Under the pieces are notes generated by a model, which saw nothing but the letters and a program-made list of their open reading frames with translations, was not told the origin of the DNA and searched no databases. From Durusdinium trenchii (taxonomy: Eukaryota; Sar; Dinophyceae; Suessiales; Symbiodiniaceae): 64,000 nt of DNA. Positions 21,061 through 29,499 of this stretch are shown one piece after another. The stretch covers positions 891,428-955,427 of the forward strand of contig CAXAMN010005224.1 in assembly GCA_963970005.1 (NCBI GenBank), written 5' to 3'. Both the position numbers and the translations under genes were made by a program. The stretch's first letter is position 1. Each line of letters starts with the position of its first letter.

Positions 21061-21635
21061 GTACACGCTATCTACGCGGTAACTCAGGCACGATCGCAGA
21101 AACAACGTTTTACGCAGCAGAAGCATGCGTTCTGGTGTGTTTTGTGGCGCGCAAGCGAACAGCAAGTGCAGCTGCTTTTTTCTTTGCACTTCTATGTGAT
21201 GTCCGATTGCCCTTCGACATCTGGAAAAGAATGTGGCCAGCGCACACGGAGTGCAAACTGTACTGCGCACTTGTGGCACTTCTTGGTCTCCGCTATGTCC
21301 TGCGTGCTTGCCATGGCTGCGCTTCGGCCAGAGAAATCAGATGTATACTAATAGCACTGGAGCACACAAACTTTACAAATACAATTCTCACATATCCATT
21401 GATCGACAAAATCCCGGCGTCCTGTTTCATTGGCCGACATGTCCCCAATGAAAAGGGTTATAAAGATAGACTGGCCGACATATACCGACATATTGCCGCC
21501 GTTGCTTTCTTCGAACTTTCAGAGATCTCTTGCATTGCGCCAGATATGTCTATTATTTTGTCTGTCGACTCTATGGCCGCGCCCCGCGTGGTCCCCAGAC
21601 AGACCAAAACCTATACAGCGGGAGACTTCTACTGA
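21027..21635 (+). CDS. 202-codon open frame inside the insert
   Basis: This ATG-initiated frame starts in a microsatellite, so the real beginning is probably near TRYLRGNSGTIAETTFYAAE. It is Cys-rich (LRYVLRACHGCASAREIRC) and ends VPRQTKTYTAGDFY. The surrounding 21060-22100 is richer in CpG and in 'acgc' words than its neighbours and opposite in orientation to the relic. A second Cys-rich frame follows (CPRVGAVCPAGY near 21755). No family is recognised. It may be cargo or a different mobile element inserted into the relic. Confidence 0.35.
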   Translation: MLCYVMLCIYICTRYLRGNSGTIAETTFYAAEACVLVCFVARKRTASAAAFFFALLCDVRLPFDIWKRMWPAHTECKLYCALVALLGLRYVLRACHGCASAREIRCILIALEHTNFTNTILTYPLIDKIPASCFIGRHVPNEKGYKDRLADIYRHIAAVAFFELSEISCIAPDMSIILSVDSMAAPRVVPRQTKTYTAGDFY

Positions 21636-21639
21636 CAAT

Positions 21640-22580
21640 GATCCGAGGATCCTATATGCACACGAGGCCAGAGCGCTCATCGAATACCAAGTTTGACGGC
21701 CCAGGGGATCCGCAGACCCCTCTGCAAAAGCGGTGCGAGGGAAAATGTCCGCGTGTAGGTGCGGTATGCCCCGCGGGATATCTCATGCCTGGTGTCTCGG
21801 GGTGGTGTTGCTCCAAAGCCACAGCGCCCGGGACTGCGGTTTGCTTTTGTGGTTGATGCCTGCATCAAAATTTGTCGAACAGCGGCTCCCGGAGACAACT
21901 TGCATTTTCCATGTTTATTGGGCGCTAAGTACGCGCTATGCGCGTGTAAGTGCGTGCATGTCCGCGCCATTAGCGCGCCATATGCGCAAAACTTGCGTCA
22001 CAATATATATATATATGTTCGTTACAAATACGCTATCTTCGTTCTAGTCGCACCTATACTTACGCAGAAGTTATATATAGTTTTAAAGTTAAACTGTGTT
22101 AAACTGAGCACTACTTCATTGAACTCACCTCAAACAAGTTAACCCACGAACAAAACAGAACAAGCTAGTTTGATCTTCGCTGTAAGTGGTTTCGGACCTA
22201 ATAGCACAAATGGCTTTGGGCCAGGGGGTGCTCAAGTTGAAACAAAATCTGGACCAGCAGTTCAAGTTGCTCATGCATGGTGTCCAAACAGGCATTGAGG
22301 TCATACCTCCCTTTGGTCCTGTTCTCTTGAGTGCCAGGCCCAAATGATGGGGATGTACTGGCTGATGCGCAGCAGGAATGAGCTGATCCACGTCATGGGC
22401 AGGCATACCTGTGGCAGCTCCGGCCAGTGATGGTGTGGACGAACCACTGCAATGGGGCTGTGCTATGAGGTCCAGGTGCAACGAAGCCGGAGTCAGACTG
22501 ATGGAAAGGCCTGCTGGAGGGTACAAAGCCAGCCGTCTTGCGTCTTGGGCGTCGTGGACTCACACGGTGGAGCTGGTGTC
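21640..22580. other. Rest of the insert and degenerate relic margin
   Basis: To about 22105 the DNA matches the composition of the insert. From 22125 to 22526 a 133-codon minus frame (Pro/His-rich) is in the position expected between the fingers and the helical segment, but I recognise no motif in it. Confidence 0.3.
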
Positions 22581-22583
22581 GGT

Positions 22584-22964
22584 CTACCAAAGCGCAGGTC
22601 TCGAACTAAAGTGCACAAACAGACTGGGCATGATGCTCTTTTGAAATCGTTCCTCAATGCAAACTCCACACTGAACGTGGCACGGCAATGGGCACAGGAC
22701 AGGCGCCCCGGAATGACATCTCGCGATGGTATGAAGTATGAAGTCAATTTCCTCGGGACGGTCAAAGTCATGGCAGCTCCTGAGGTGTGCTGCGAAGGCC
22801 TTGCGGCCAACCCGTTCCTGGCACAGGGGACACTCAAATCCGTCAGCAGCAGATCCGGGCAGGCGGTCGTGGAGGGTCTGCATGGACTTGGCTAACATGA
22901 AGGCGCAGGCCATGTGCTGGAGGGTCTGCATGGACTTGGTGGCTAACATAGAGGTGCAGGCCAT
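22584..22964 (-). pseudogene. C2H2-type zinc fingers of the relic, second block
   Basis: FECPLCQERVGRKAFAAHLR followed by SCHDF gives Cys-x2-Cys-x11-His-x4-His at about 22840-22765. A further half finger (LSCAHCRATFSVEFALRN) lies in the neighbouring minus frame at 22705-22650, so a frameshift separates them. The last ~90 nt upstream contain a direct duplication (catggacttggctaacat and catggacttggtggctaaca). Fingers of this kind usually bind nucleic acid. Confidence 0.5.
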
Positions 22965-23054
22965 GTGCAGCTAGCTTGGCACTGACTGCATCTGTGAAGG
23001 GTGGAAGGCACCGGCTGCGCTGTTTCTGGTGGCTGTCTAGGCGAGAGGCCTAGG

Positions 23055-23621
23055 TCATGACGGTGTTTTCCAGGTCGGGATGATGGACATCTGACATGCG
23101 TAGGAAAAGCAGTGGTCCATGAACGTTTGTTCACCGGCGTGACTGGGCAATGATCTGGGTGCATGGTACATACTACGGCACATCACCCCAGAGCCAAAGT
23201 TGGCTGCCCATCTGACTCTATCCATGCAAGGCTTGCCAAAATCCGTGAGATCCGGATGGCATTCAGTGTAATGTCGACTCATGACCCGTGCGGCAGTCTT
23301 GGTGTTGCAAAAAGCGCATCTACTGGCAGGTTCAGCACACAGGTGTCGGTCTAGTATCAAACCTTGGTACGACTGGTGCCGTATACGCACTCTGAGCATT
23401 GAATCGATCACTTGCATGTTTGTTGAGGTTGAAAGATGTCTAACTTCTCTGACACATTCGAAACCATGCATCTGTTGTAAGTGCCTCTTGACTGTACTGG
23501 CGGAACGACCTGTGGCATTCAGGACATGCCAAGGTGTCATCCTGGGCCGGTGGACATAGGGTGGGGTGGACGGTGGAGAGGTCAGAACTAGGATAATCCG
23601 GCGTCTTGGCACACACGTCAT
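23055..23621 (-). pseudogene. C2H2-type zinc fingers of the relic, first block
   Basis: The frame reads STVKRHLQQMHGFE (His-x4-His at about 23483-23466), and its Cys pair (ACPECHRSF) lies just upstream in another frame, so one indel splits this finger. A second finger, RCAFCNTKTAARVMSRHYTE then CH, is intact at about 23317-23250. Between them is a helical linker. This block is the 5'-most recognisable part of the relic. Confidence 0.5.
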
Positions 23622-23660
23622 GGCTCTGGTTGGACATGGCTGAGGCCCACAGCCGCCAAA

Positions 23661-23911
23661 AAATCACACCATAATAACTCTTGGCCCCCCCCACAGTCGT
23701 CCAACACCACACCAGAATAACTCTTGGCCCCCACAGTCGTCCAACATCACACCATAGTTACTCTTGGTCCAACATCACACCATAATTACTCTTGGCCCCC
23801 ACAGNNNNNNNNNNACACCATAATTACTCTTGGTCCAACATCACACCATAATTACTCTTGGTCCAACATCAAACCATAATAACTCTTGGCCCCACAGTCG
23901 TCCAACACCAT
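23661..23911 (+). repeat. 40-bp minisatellite, right block, with assembly gap
   Basis: Six or more units, some shortened to 'cttggtccaacatcacacca'. Ten Ns at 23805-23814 mark an assembly gap inside the array, so its true length is unknown. It lies in what would be an intron of the exon pair at 23932-24347. Confidence 0.85.
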
Positions 23912-23931
23912 ACATATATATATATAATTAC

Positions 23932-24157
23932 CAGGCCAGCAAACACACTTGGCATAGATGTAGGACTTCGCCTCTCCAGGCAGCCGCAGCAGGAGCGGTC
24001 CCAGGTCCAAGGCGGGGAAGCGTTCCACGGTGGGACTCGTGCGGACACGCGACACCACCTGGACGTGAGACGCAGCGGAGGGAGCAGCGACGCCCTTGGG
24101 CAGTGTTGGCAGCCCGTGTTGGGTGGGCAAGAATGGACGTTTGGCAAGCGAACGGAG
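23932..24157 (-). CDS. Candidate internal exon, well-formed splice sites
   Basis: A strong minus acceptor (gttgctttgtgcag) is followed by 75 open codons and a GTAATT donor. The peptide starts LRSLAKRPFLPTQHGLPTLP and continues VQVVSRVRTSPTVERFPALD, ending SYIYAKCVCWP. Third positions are strongly C/G. It begins in phase 0, which fits the candidate exon at 24247-24347. The downstream intron would start directly in the minisatellite, so the minisatellite and perhaps the relic would be intronic. No family is recognised. Confidence 0.48.
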
Positions 24158-24246
24158 CTGCACAAAGCAACATAGCTTCATAGAAATCTTCAGTTTTTTG
24201 GGGAAGGTGATCGTTGGCTTCTGTGATCAGTCAACAAGAATAAGAC

Positions 24247-24347
24247 CAGCTTGACCAGTCGAAGCTTGTCTCCCGGGATGGTATAGCAGGGTCCTTCCAG
24301 AACCGGAGTGTGCCCGGGGTAGCTGGAACACTTCCAGTTCCAAGCAG
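24247..24347 (-). CDS. Candidate internal exon, upstream partner of 23932-24157
   Basis: The acceptor 'cacggcacacag' opens 33 codons ending AAG CTG before a GTCTTA donor. The peptide includes AWNWKCSSYPGHTPVLEGPC then YTIPGDKLRLVKL. The exon ends in phase 0, matching the next exon, with an intron of 89 nt between them. Another minus frame is open over the same island, so the choice rests on phase agreement and GC3. Confidence 0.38.
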
Positions 24348-24399
24348 CTGTGTGCCGTGGTTGGAGGGGGGGAGGCAGTTCCATGCCGTGTGATGCAAT

Positions 24400-25330
24400 A
24401 CATGGATCACATTAACACAAGTTGTTTGTTTTTCTGTTGTGTGTGGGGGGGAGTTCCAGTTTCAGTGAGGAACACGACTGTGAGAAACCCCACAAGTCGC
24501 TCAAAAGAATCTGAAGAATTGCTCTGGAACCATTTAGCTGGTTAAGACCGTGCTCGAAGGACCATTCTTGGTGTTATGAGTGTTATGTATATGCGGGTGC
24601 AAGAAGGTATCCCAACAAAAGCAGTTCGAGAGCATTTACTTCGAACAGTCTGCTCAAAAGAGCCCAATCCTGCTTAAAAGCTATGATGCTGGGTCAAAGA
24701 TCTGCCTCTCATCTCTCAACCCCATCCCAGTCCTGCTCCAAGTATTGATCCACCATCTCCCAGTCTCTAGGATGAACAAATCCTCAGAGTCTGAAGACCG
24801 CTTCAGATGCGCAAACAGTGAAGTCATGCCCAAACCATCTATGTATGGCATATACTTACATACATGAAACCACCTCTGAGACCACCTCAATGTAGGTACA
24901 AAAAAGAAGTCATACATGCTTACATGGATGGTTCACATCATCAGACCCGCCCCCTCAGGCAATCCTTCCTTTTGGCCTTGGCAGTGGTGGGCCCCCCCCG
25001 TCCTGTTCTACCCAGTGCTTCAAACGAAGGGGACCTGGGGATTGCTTCAGGAGGCTGGGGGAAACAACCCCAGCATGTCCATCTTCCAGGAAACCTTTTT
25101 CCCGAACAAAAACAACACATGTACACACATGTCTACCAATGCCGTGCCTCCACCATGCTCGACCGCTCGAGGTTTCTAGGCTTCTCGGCTTCTGCGACCG
25201 ATGCTTCCATCCTGGAGGTCCTACCCTCAGTCTTCCACAATATTCTTCCTTCCAACATTGTGTTCAAGAAACATCTGTTCAAGTCAACATGTTTTGATTT
25301 AGTCTTGGTGTAATTGTACAGATTGAGGTA
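24400..25330. other. No supported gene; degenerate CTCCATGTATG relative
   Basis: Positions 24831-24930 hold a decayed relative of the 90-bp hairpin (atgtatggcatatactta, then caatgtaggtac). The 149-codon plus frame at 24864-25313 begins inside it; its end, ASILEVLPSVFHNILPSN, is protein-like but has no splice support. Confidence 0.35.
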
Positions 25331-25423
25331 AACACACTTCAGTTAAATGCAAACATATATAATATAGTTATTGTATAACATATAATATGTACGATATATA
25401 TATATATATACAGTATATTGTGT

Positions 25424-25806
25424 ATGTTGAGTCGATCAGATCGACACGAAAAACCAACAGAGTCAAGCGCAGCAAAGCACCTCTCCGAGCCGAGCATCTC
25501 CTGAGAGTGGGCATCCCTCGACCGATGTGCGGAGTGGTCTCCTGACGTTGGAATTTGAAGTGCGCCTCCAAGACATCCTCCGATGTGCGCGAGGCGTTCC
25601 AAAAAAGCGACGGTTTTGAGGCTGCCCAAGAAGAAGAATTGGTTTGGAGACTTTTGGCAAATGATCCTTTAGACCACACAAGGAAGAAGGATTTTTGTTG
25701 CCAATTAAAGAAGAAGGAACTATTTTCTCCACCGAGCACCGAGCTATTCGTCTTTTACCACCGAGCACATGGTCCCATGGTGGTGTTTTCATCTTGCGCT
25801 CTCTGA
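25424..25806 (+). CDS. Candidate exon(s), charged
   Basis: Two plus frames overlap. The first, after a TGA near 25424, reads QAQQSTSPSRASPESGHPST then LTLEFEVRLQDILRCARG. The second (25555-25806) reads SDVREAFQKSDGFEAAQEEE then LVWRLLANDPLDHTRKK. Both are protein-like; a short intron or indel around 25560-25600 could link them. Minus frames are open too but less charged. No domain is recognised. Confidence 0.33.
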
Positions 25807-25809
25807 ACT

Positions 25810-26715
25810 TTTAGGGCACCCACTGATCGGCTCTTGGTGGTGTGCAAATAGTTCCTTCTTTGGTGCGGCTGTTCACTTGGGACACGGTGCTGGTCTTCGA
25901 TGCTGGTCTTCTGTGCTCGTCTGGGCACTGGGCAAAGGTGCCTGTTGAGGTGCCGGTTCTTCGAATGGTCTAGGGAAGGCTTGTAAGCTATGAGAATGGC
26001 CGGTTCCAGGGAGAATTCCAACAAATCACTGCACGGTGATCTTGCGACTGGTGCGGTATACCAAAAAAAACATGTTGGAATCATCATGGAAGTGCAAAAC
26101 TGTATCTGTTTGTCGTTGTCGTCGAAAAATGGTAATCCTTACGGAGCCGTGCCATCGTAACCATGATGATTCCAAGGAGTATACCAGTGTTCTGTTCAAT
26201 GCCAGCACTCGCTGAAGAGCGGCCACCGAGGAGAGGGGGATTTGCACCAGGTGGAAGGGAGTTGCTGTGCATTTTCGGACCTGTGTGGCCAACACCAAGG
26301 GCTCAGTGAGGTCAGGCCTTTGTTCAGATCAGGCCTTTTTTTCGGACCGGGTCTGAAAGTACTTAGTATCTGAGACTGCTCAATAAGCAAGGTTCGCAAA
26401 GTTCCTATAGCATCTGGAGATAAATTATGATCGATCTTAGATTCACTATAAATCCAATTATTAGCTCCATGATGTGAAGTTTGCCGTGTTTGCTTGGGGG
26501 AACTTAGCATTCAGCATATTCGCAACATCTCTTCCCGAGTAGGTTCCTTATATAGATCTCTCGACTTCTGGACTTTCGTTCCTGGTTGGAGTTCAACAAC
26601 AGAACGACCCACACGCAGTCCCTGCACGACTGTGGAACTGTGGAAGACTTGCCGAACAAGTCCGACTCAACTCGCCTCCGGCTAAGCATCAAAGAACTTA
26701 CGAACAAACAAATGG
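25810..26715. other. No supported gene
   Basis: Mixed sequence. A plus frame leading into the repeat at 26716 (DCGTVEDLPNKSDSTRLRLS) is open but has no clear splice site. Confidence 0.3.
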
Positions 26716-27126
26716 GTGTGTGTGTCACCCCCTGTGCCAAAGGGTTTACTGCCATCGTTACCGTCACCACCTTTTCAAAGCAGGGGCACACGGCATCCAT
26801 GACCTACCGTGTGCAACGAAGCTGCGGTCATGGATGGGAAGGGAAGGCTGATCACCTTCCTGTACCTGCTTTCAACACACTGACTCCAATGGTCCGCCCT
26901 GCCGCTGTTCGTTGTTTTCATGGTCCTTCTTTACGCTACTGCCCCTCAAACCTTGGTCCTTCAGCCACTTGCAGCCGCCGAGGGTTTTGCAGCACGCCAC
27001 CGCAGTCACGTGACAAACTCTTTTGTTAAAACATCTACACATTTGCGGACTCTCCACCTTGCCGTTCCCTCACCATTTTCGACCTGGGAAGTGAGTGTAA
27101 CTGAATACAATTGTCAGAGTGTGTTT
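26716..27126 (+). repeat. 411-bp direct repeat, copy A
   Basis: Identical to 27849-28259 except for two bases (t/c near 26934 and g/t near 27090). It runs from 'gtgtgtgtgtcacc' to 'cagagtgtgttt'. A single frame is open through about 300 bp of both copies (CAKGFTAIVTVTTFSKQGHT...). The pair could be terminal repeats of a small element or a segmental duplication; neither primer-binding site nor clean target duplication is evident. Confidence 0.85.
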
Positions 27127-27848
27127 CGCTCAGCCGTCCCACTCGGGTGCTGAGTGTGATCCCCGTCACTGGGGCGCTGTCTCATCGTGCAAGCAGTAAC
27201 TGACCTCACCACCTCTCACAGGACTTTCACTGGAAGTCACTGCCACATCCACCGAATTAACTGCCACAACGGCCGCCGGGCCAAAAAACGGGATTACTTA
27301 GACAGCCGCCGGGCTATAAAACGGTGCGGTGCAAAACCCCCCAATGAGGCAGGTTTCCCAACCCCCCCCCCTGCTGAGTTCTACTCCCTACCTAATTAGG
27401 GCAACATAGGGAAATGGTACTCGACACACTTGTGTGTCGGTGCCTTTCCCTGTGTTGTTCCTTTTCTAGTCTTTCCTACCCGGGCGGTCTAAGACTAAAG
27501 TCCCGCTCCCTAGCTATTGCACGCAATTCATTCCTGCTAAGTAATCAGTAATTCTAGAGGGCTAAGTATTCATACACACACACAGACACACACATGTACA
27601 TACACTTCCCTGCCCCCCGCTTTCCTTCTTACGCCTTCGGTCGTTTTTTGGGCTTTCTCTCAGGCTTTTTGGGTTGTTCTTGAGGCTCGTTTCCCTACCC
27701 CAGTCAAGGGCTAAGTATTCATTTTTCCTACACCTATCTTTCTTTCTTGCCCTCTTAGCGCTGCTCTTTCTGTCTTTCTTTTCTTTTGTTTCTAAGGCTT
27801 TTTAGGTGACTATTTAGGTTTTTCACATGCGCGCCGCGAAGCGGCACC
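27127..27848. other. Spacer between the 411-bp repeats
   Basis: 722 bp without a supported gene. It contains two 'gccgccgggc' words followed by A-rich 'aaaaacgg', two 'gggctaagtattcat' words about 150 bp apart, a CA tract (27573-27592), long pyrimidine-rich stretches (27600-27800) and a small hairpin 'gcgccgcgaagcggc' just before copy B. A pyrimidine-rich, non-coding interior fits a terminal-repeat element in miniature, but that is only an inference. Confidence 0.5.
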
Positions 27849-28259
27849 GTGTGTGTGTCACCCCCTGTGCCAAAGGGTTTACTGCCATCGTTACCGTCAC
27901 CACCTTTTCAAAGCAGGGGCACACGGCATCCATGACCTACCGTGTGCAACGAAGCTGCGGTCATGGATGGGAAGGGAAGGCTGATCACCTTCCTGTACCT
28001 GCTTTCAACACACTGACTCCAATGGTCCGCCCTGCCGCTGTTCGTTGTTTTCATGGTCCTTCTTCACGCTACTGCCCCTCAAACCTTGGTCCTTCAGCCA
28101 CTTGCAGCCGCCGAGGGTTTTGCAGCACGCCACCGCAGTCACGTGACAAACTCTTTTGTTAAAACATCTACACATTTGCGGACTCTCCACCTTGCCGTTC
28201 CCTCACCATTTTCGACCTGGGAATTGAGTGTAACTGAATACAATTGTCAGAGTGTGTTT
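27849..28259 (+). repeat. 411-bp direct repeat, copy B
   Basis: Second copy of the repeat starting at 26716. The base after it reads 'aaataggg', faintly like the 'aaatgg' that precedes copy A, which might be a decayed target duplication. Confidence 0.85.
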
Positions 28260-28486
28260 AAATAGGGAAACCAACCACCAATGGGTTGTGGTTTATGTTC
28301 CGTCTTCCAGGGGTCTCCCTATTCTAATACACACTCAATGGGCACTGAACTTACTGGTGAGCACTGGGGCACATGTGCATCCTTTGTCGCCTACAACCTG
28401 CGCAATGCCCAGCATCACATGATTTAATCCACTAGGCAATCAACATCCGGTCACAAAACTCCAAATTGGACCCTGGCTTTACTCAG

Positions 28487-28793
28487 TTTTGTCATGTCCA
28501 AAAAACATGTCATCTTGCCCGTCTCCAAGCATCATCCAACAAGGAATCGTCTTCACGGCCATGTTGGTAGGGATCCAGAAACAGATTAAGTTCCACCAGC
28601 TCCTGACAACTTCAGCGAGAAGTGACAAGCTGAAGGAGCTGAAGGAGCGTGTCGACGCTGGTGTTCAATAGGCACAGGTCGAACAAACCGGAGAGCTGGC
28701 AGCAGTCAAACAGCCAGGAGCTTCAGTCAGTCGTCGAGATTGATCAGGTCACAAACAGACCCTGAAAAAGTCACACACAGAGACTTCAAAGAG
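28487..28793 (+). CDS. Candidate exon pair, helical and charged
   Basis: The acceptor 'ggctttactcag' is followed by 57 codons: SIIQQGIVFTAMLVGIQKQI then SARSDKLKELKERVDA, ending at 28660. The same frame stops six nt later, but a 17-nt GT...AG segment (28661-28677) separates it in phase from a second open piece, TNRRAGSSQTARSFSQSSRL then TDPEKVTHRDFKE, which ends at a GTAACA donor at 28794. Either the first piece is terminal, or an indel or a tiny intron separates them. No family is recognised. Confidence 0.38.
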
Positions 28794-28907
28794 GTAACAA
28801 GTCCTGCAGGTCCAAGAACATACAGAGATGAGACAAAGTGAGATCCAACATCGTACAAAGATCCTTTGTATACAAGAGATGAGACATGAATCAGCACGAA
28901 TCGGTAG

Positions 28908-29081
28908 ATGCTAGTAGATGCTACTCTTGATCCACCTGAGTCTCTCATCGTCCGTAAGGGCATCCTCTTGCTGGTGCAACACGTGAAAAGGGTTGTGCGA
29001 TTGTCAACCGAGATTCTCCAGCATCTCCGTTACAAGTCTGCAGCCAACATGCACTTTCTGTTGCCATGTGTAACTGTTTAA
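28908..29081 (+). CDS. Candidate exon, amphipathic
   Basis: From an ATG just after AG (aatcggtag), 57 codons read LDPPESLIVRKGILLLVQHV then KRVVRLSTEILQHLRYKSAA. A GTAACT donor at about 29067 would end the exon before the stop. It shares strand with the candidates on either side. An 82-codon minus frame covers the same interval and is a serious competitor. Confidence 0.33.
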   Translation: MLVDATLDPPESLIVRKGILLLVQHVKRVVRLSTEILQHLRYKSAANMHFLLPCVTV

Positions 29082-29254
29082 CTGGTCCAGGCGTTCCCAG
29101 AACAGTGAGAACATCATCCGCCATAACAGTGGCGGTATCTGAAGCAAAGGGTGTCCTTTCCATAAAGAAACAGAACAACAGCTGATGGTGCAAGTGGTTC
29201 GTTTTTGTTTCCGTTCCAACCTGGGCAAAACATGGATTACTGATATCCTATCAG

Positions 29255-29420
29255 GATCTGAGCAAAACTCTGGAGGCCTTAAATGCTTGGATGCAATCGG
29301 CGGAGACGCTGGTCAGCGAAGCGGCCAAGTCGCCTGAAAACGAAGCAAGCAATGATGAGCCTAGCATTGGTTCTCAGTTTCCTCCTGCAGCTGCTTGCTG
29401 TTGGTTTGCACATATCTTCC
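29255..29420 (+). CDS. Candidate internal exon, coiled-coil-like
   Basis: A branch-point-like 'tactgat' and acceptor 'atcctatcag' precede 55 open codons, ending at a GTATGT donor. The peptide DLSKTLEALNAWMQSAETLV then SEAAKSPENEASNDEPSIG is amphipathic and acidic, then becomes Cys-rich. The first two thirds are the most convincing coding sequence in this part of the window. It may belong with the plus-strand pieces at 28487-29081. Confidence 0.45.
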
Positions 29421-29499
29421 GTATGTCTGTCAGCATCCACTTGCTGGGTTGTTACACATGTCTTACGCATGTCAAATCGCATGCAGTCAATATATGTAT

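Larger units (their letters stand above)
19299..23640 (-). mobile_element. Relic of a retroelement-type polyprotein: C2H2 fingers, helical segment, USP-like domain
   Basis: On the minus strand the order is C2H2 zinc fingers (about 23545-22630), a helical segment (20929-20327), a USP Cys box (20109-20010) and a USP-like QQDAAEF region (19945-19712). The order matches a dinoflagellate polyprotein architecture I recall, in which these follow a reverse transcriptase; no such search was run. Several frameshifts and a ~1.1-kb non-homologous insert (21022-22105) break it. No reverse transcriptase is visible upstream, where minisatellite begins at 23661, so the copy looks 5'-truncated as LINE copies usually are. 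Confidence 0.6.

Noticed and set aside
18362..23911. CRISPR-like array from the 40-bp units
   Set aside because: The units are contiguous, with no unique spacers; this is a minisatellite.
26716..28259. Calling the 411-bp repeats LTRs of a retrotransposon
   Set aside because: No TG...CA ends, primer-binding site, polypurine tract or clear target duplication, and no coding interior. Kept only as direct repeats.
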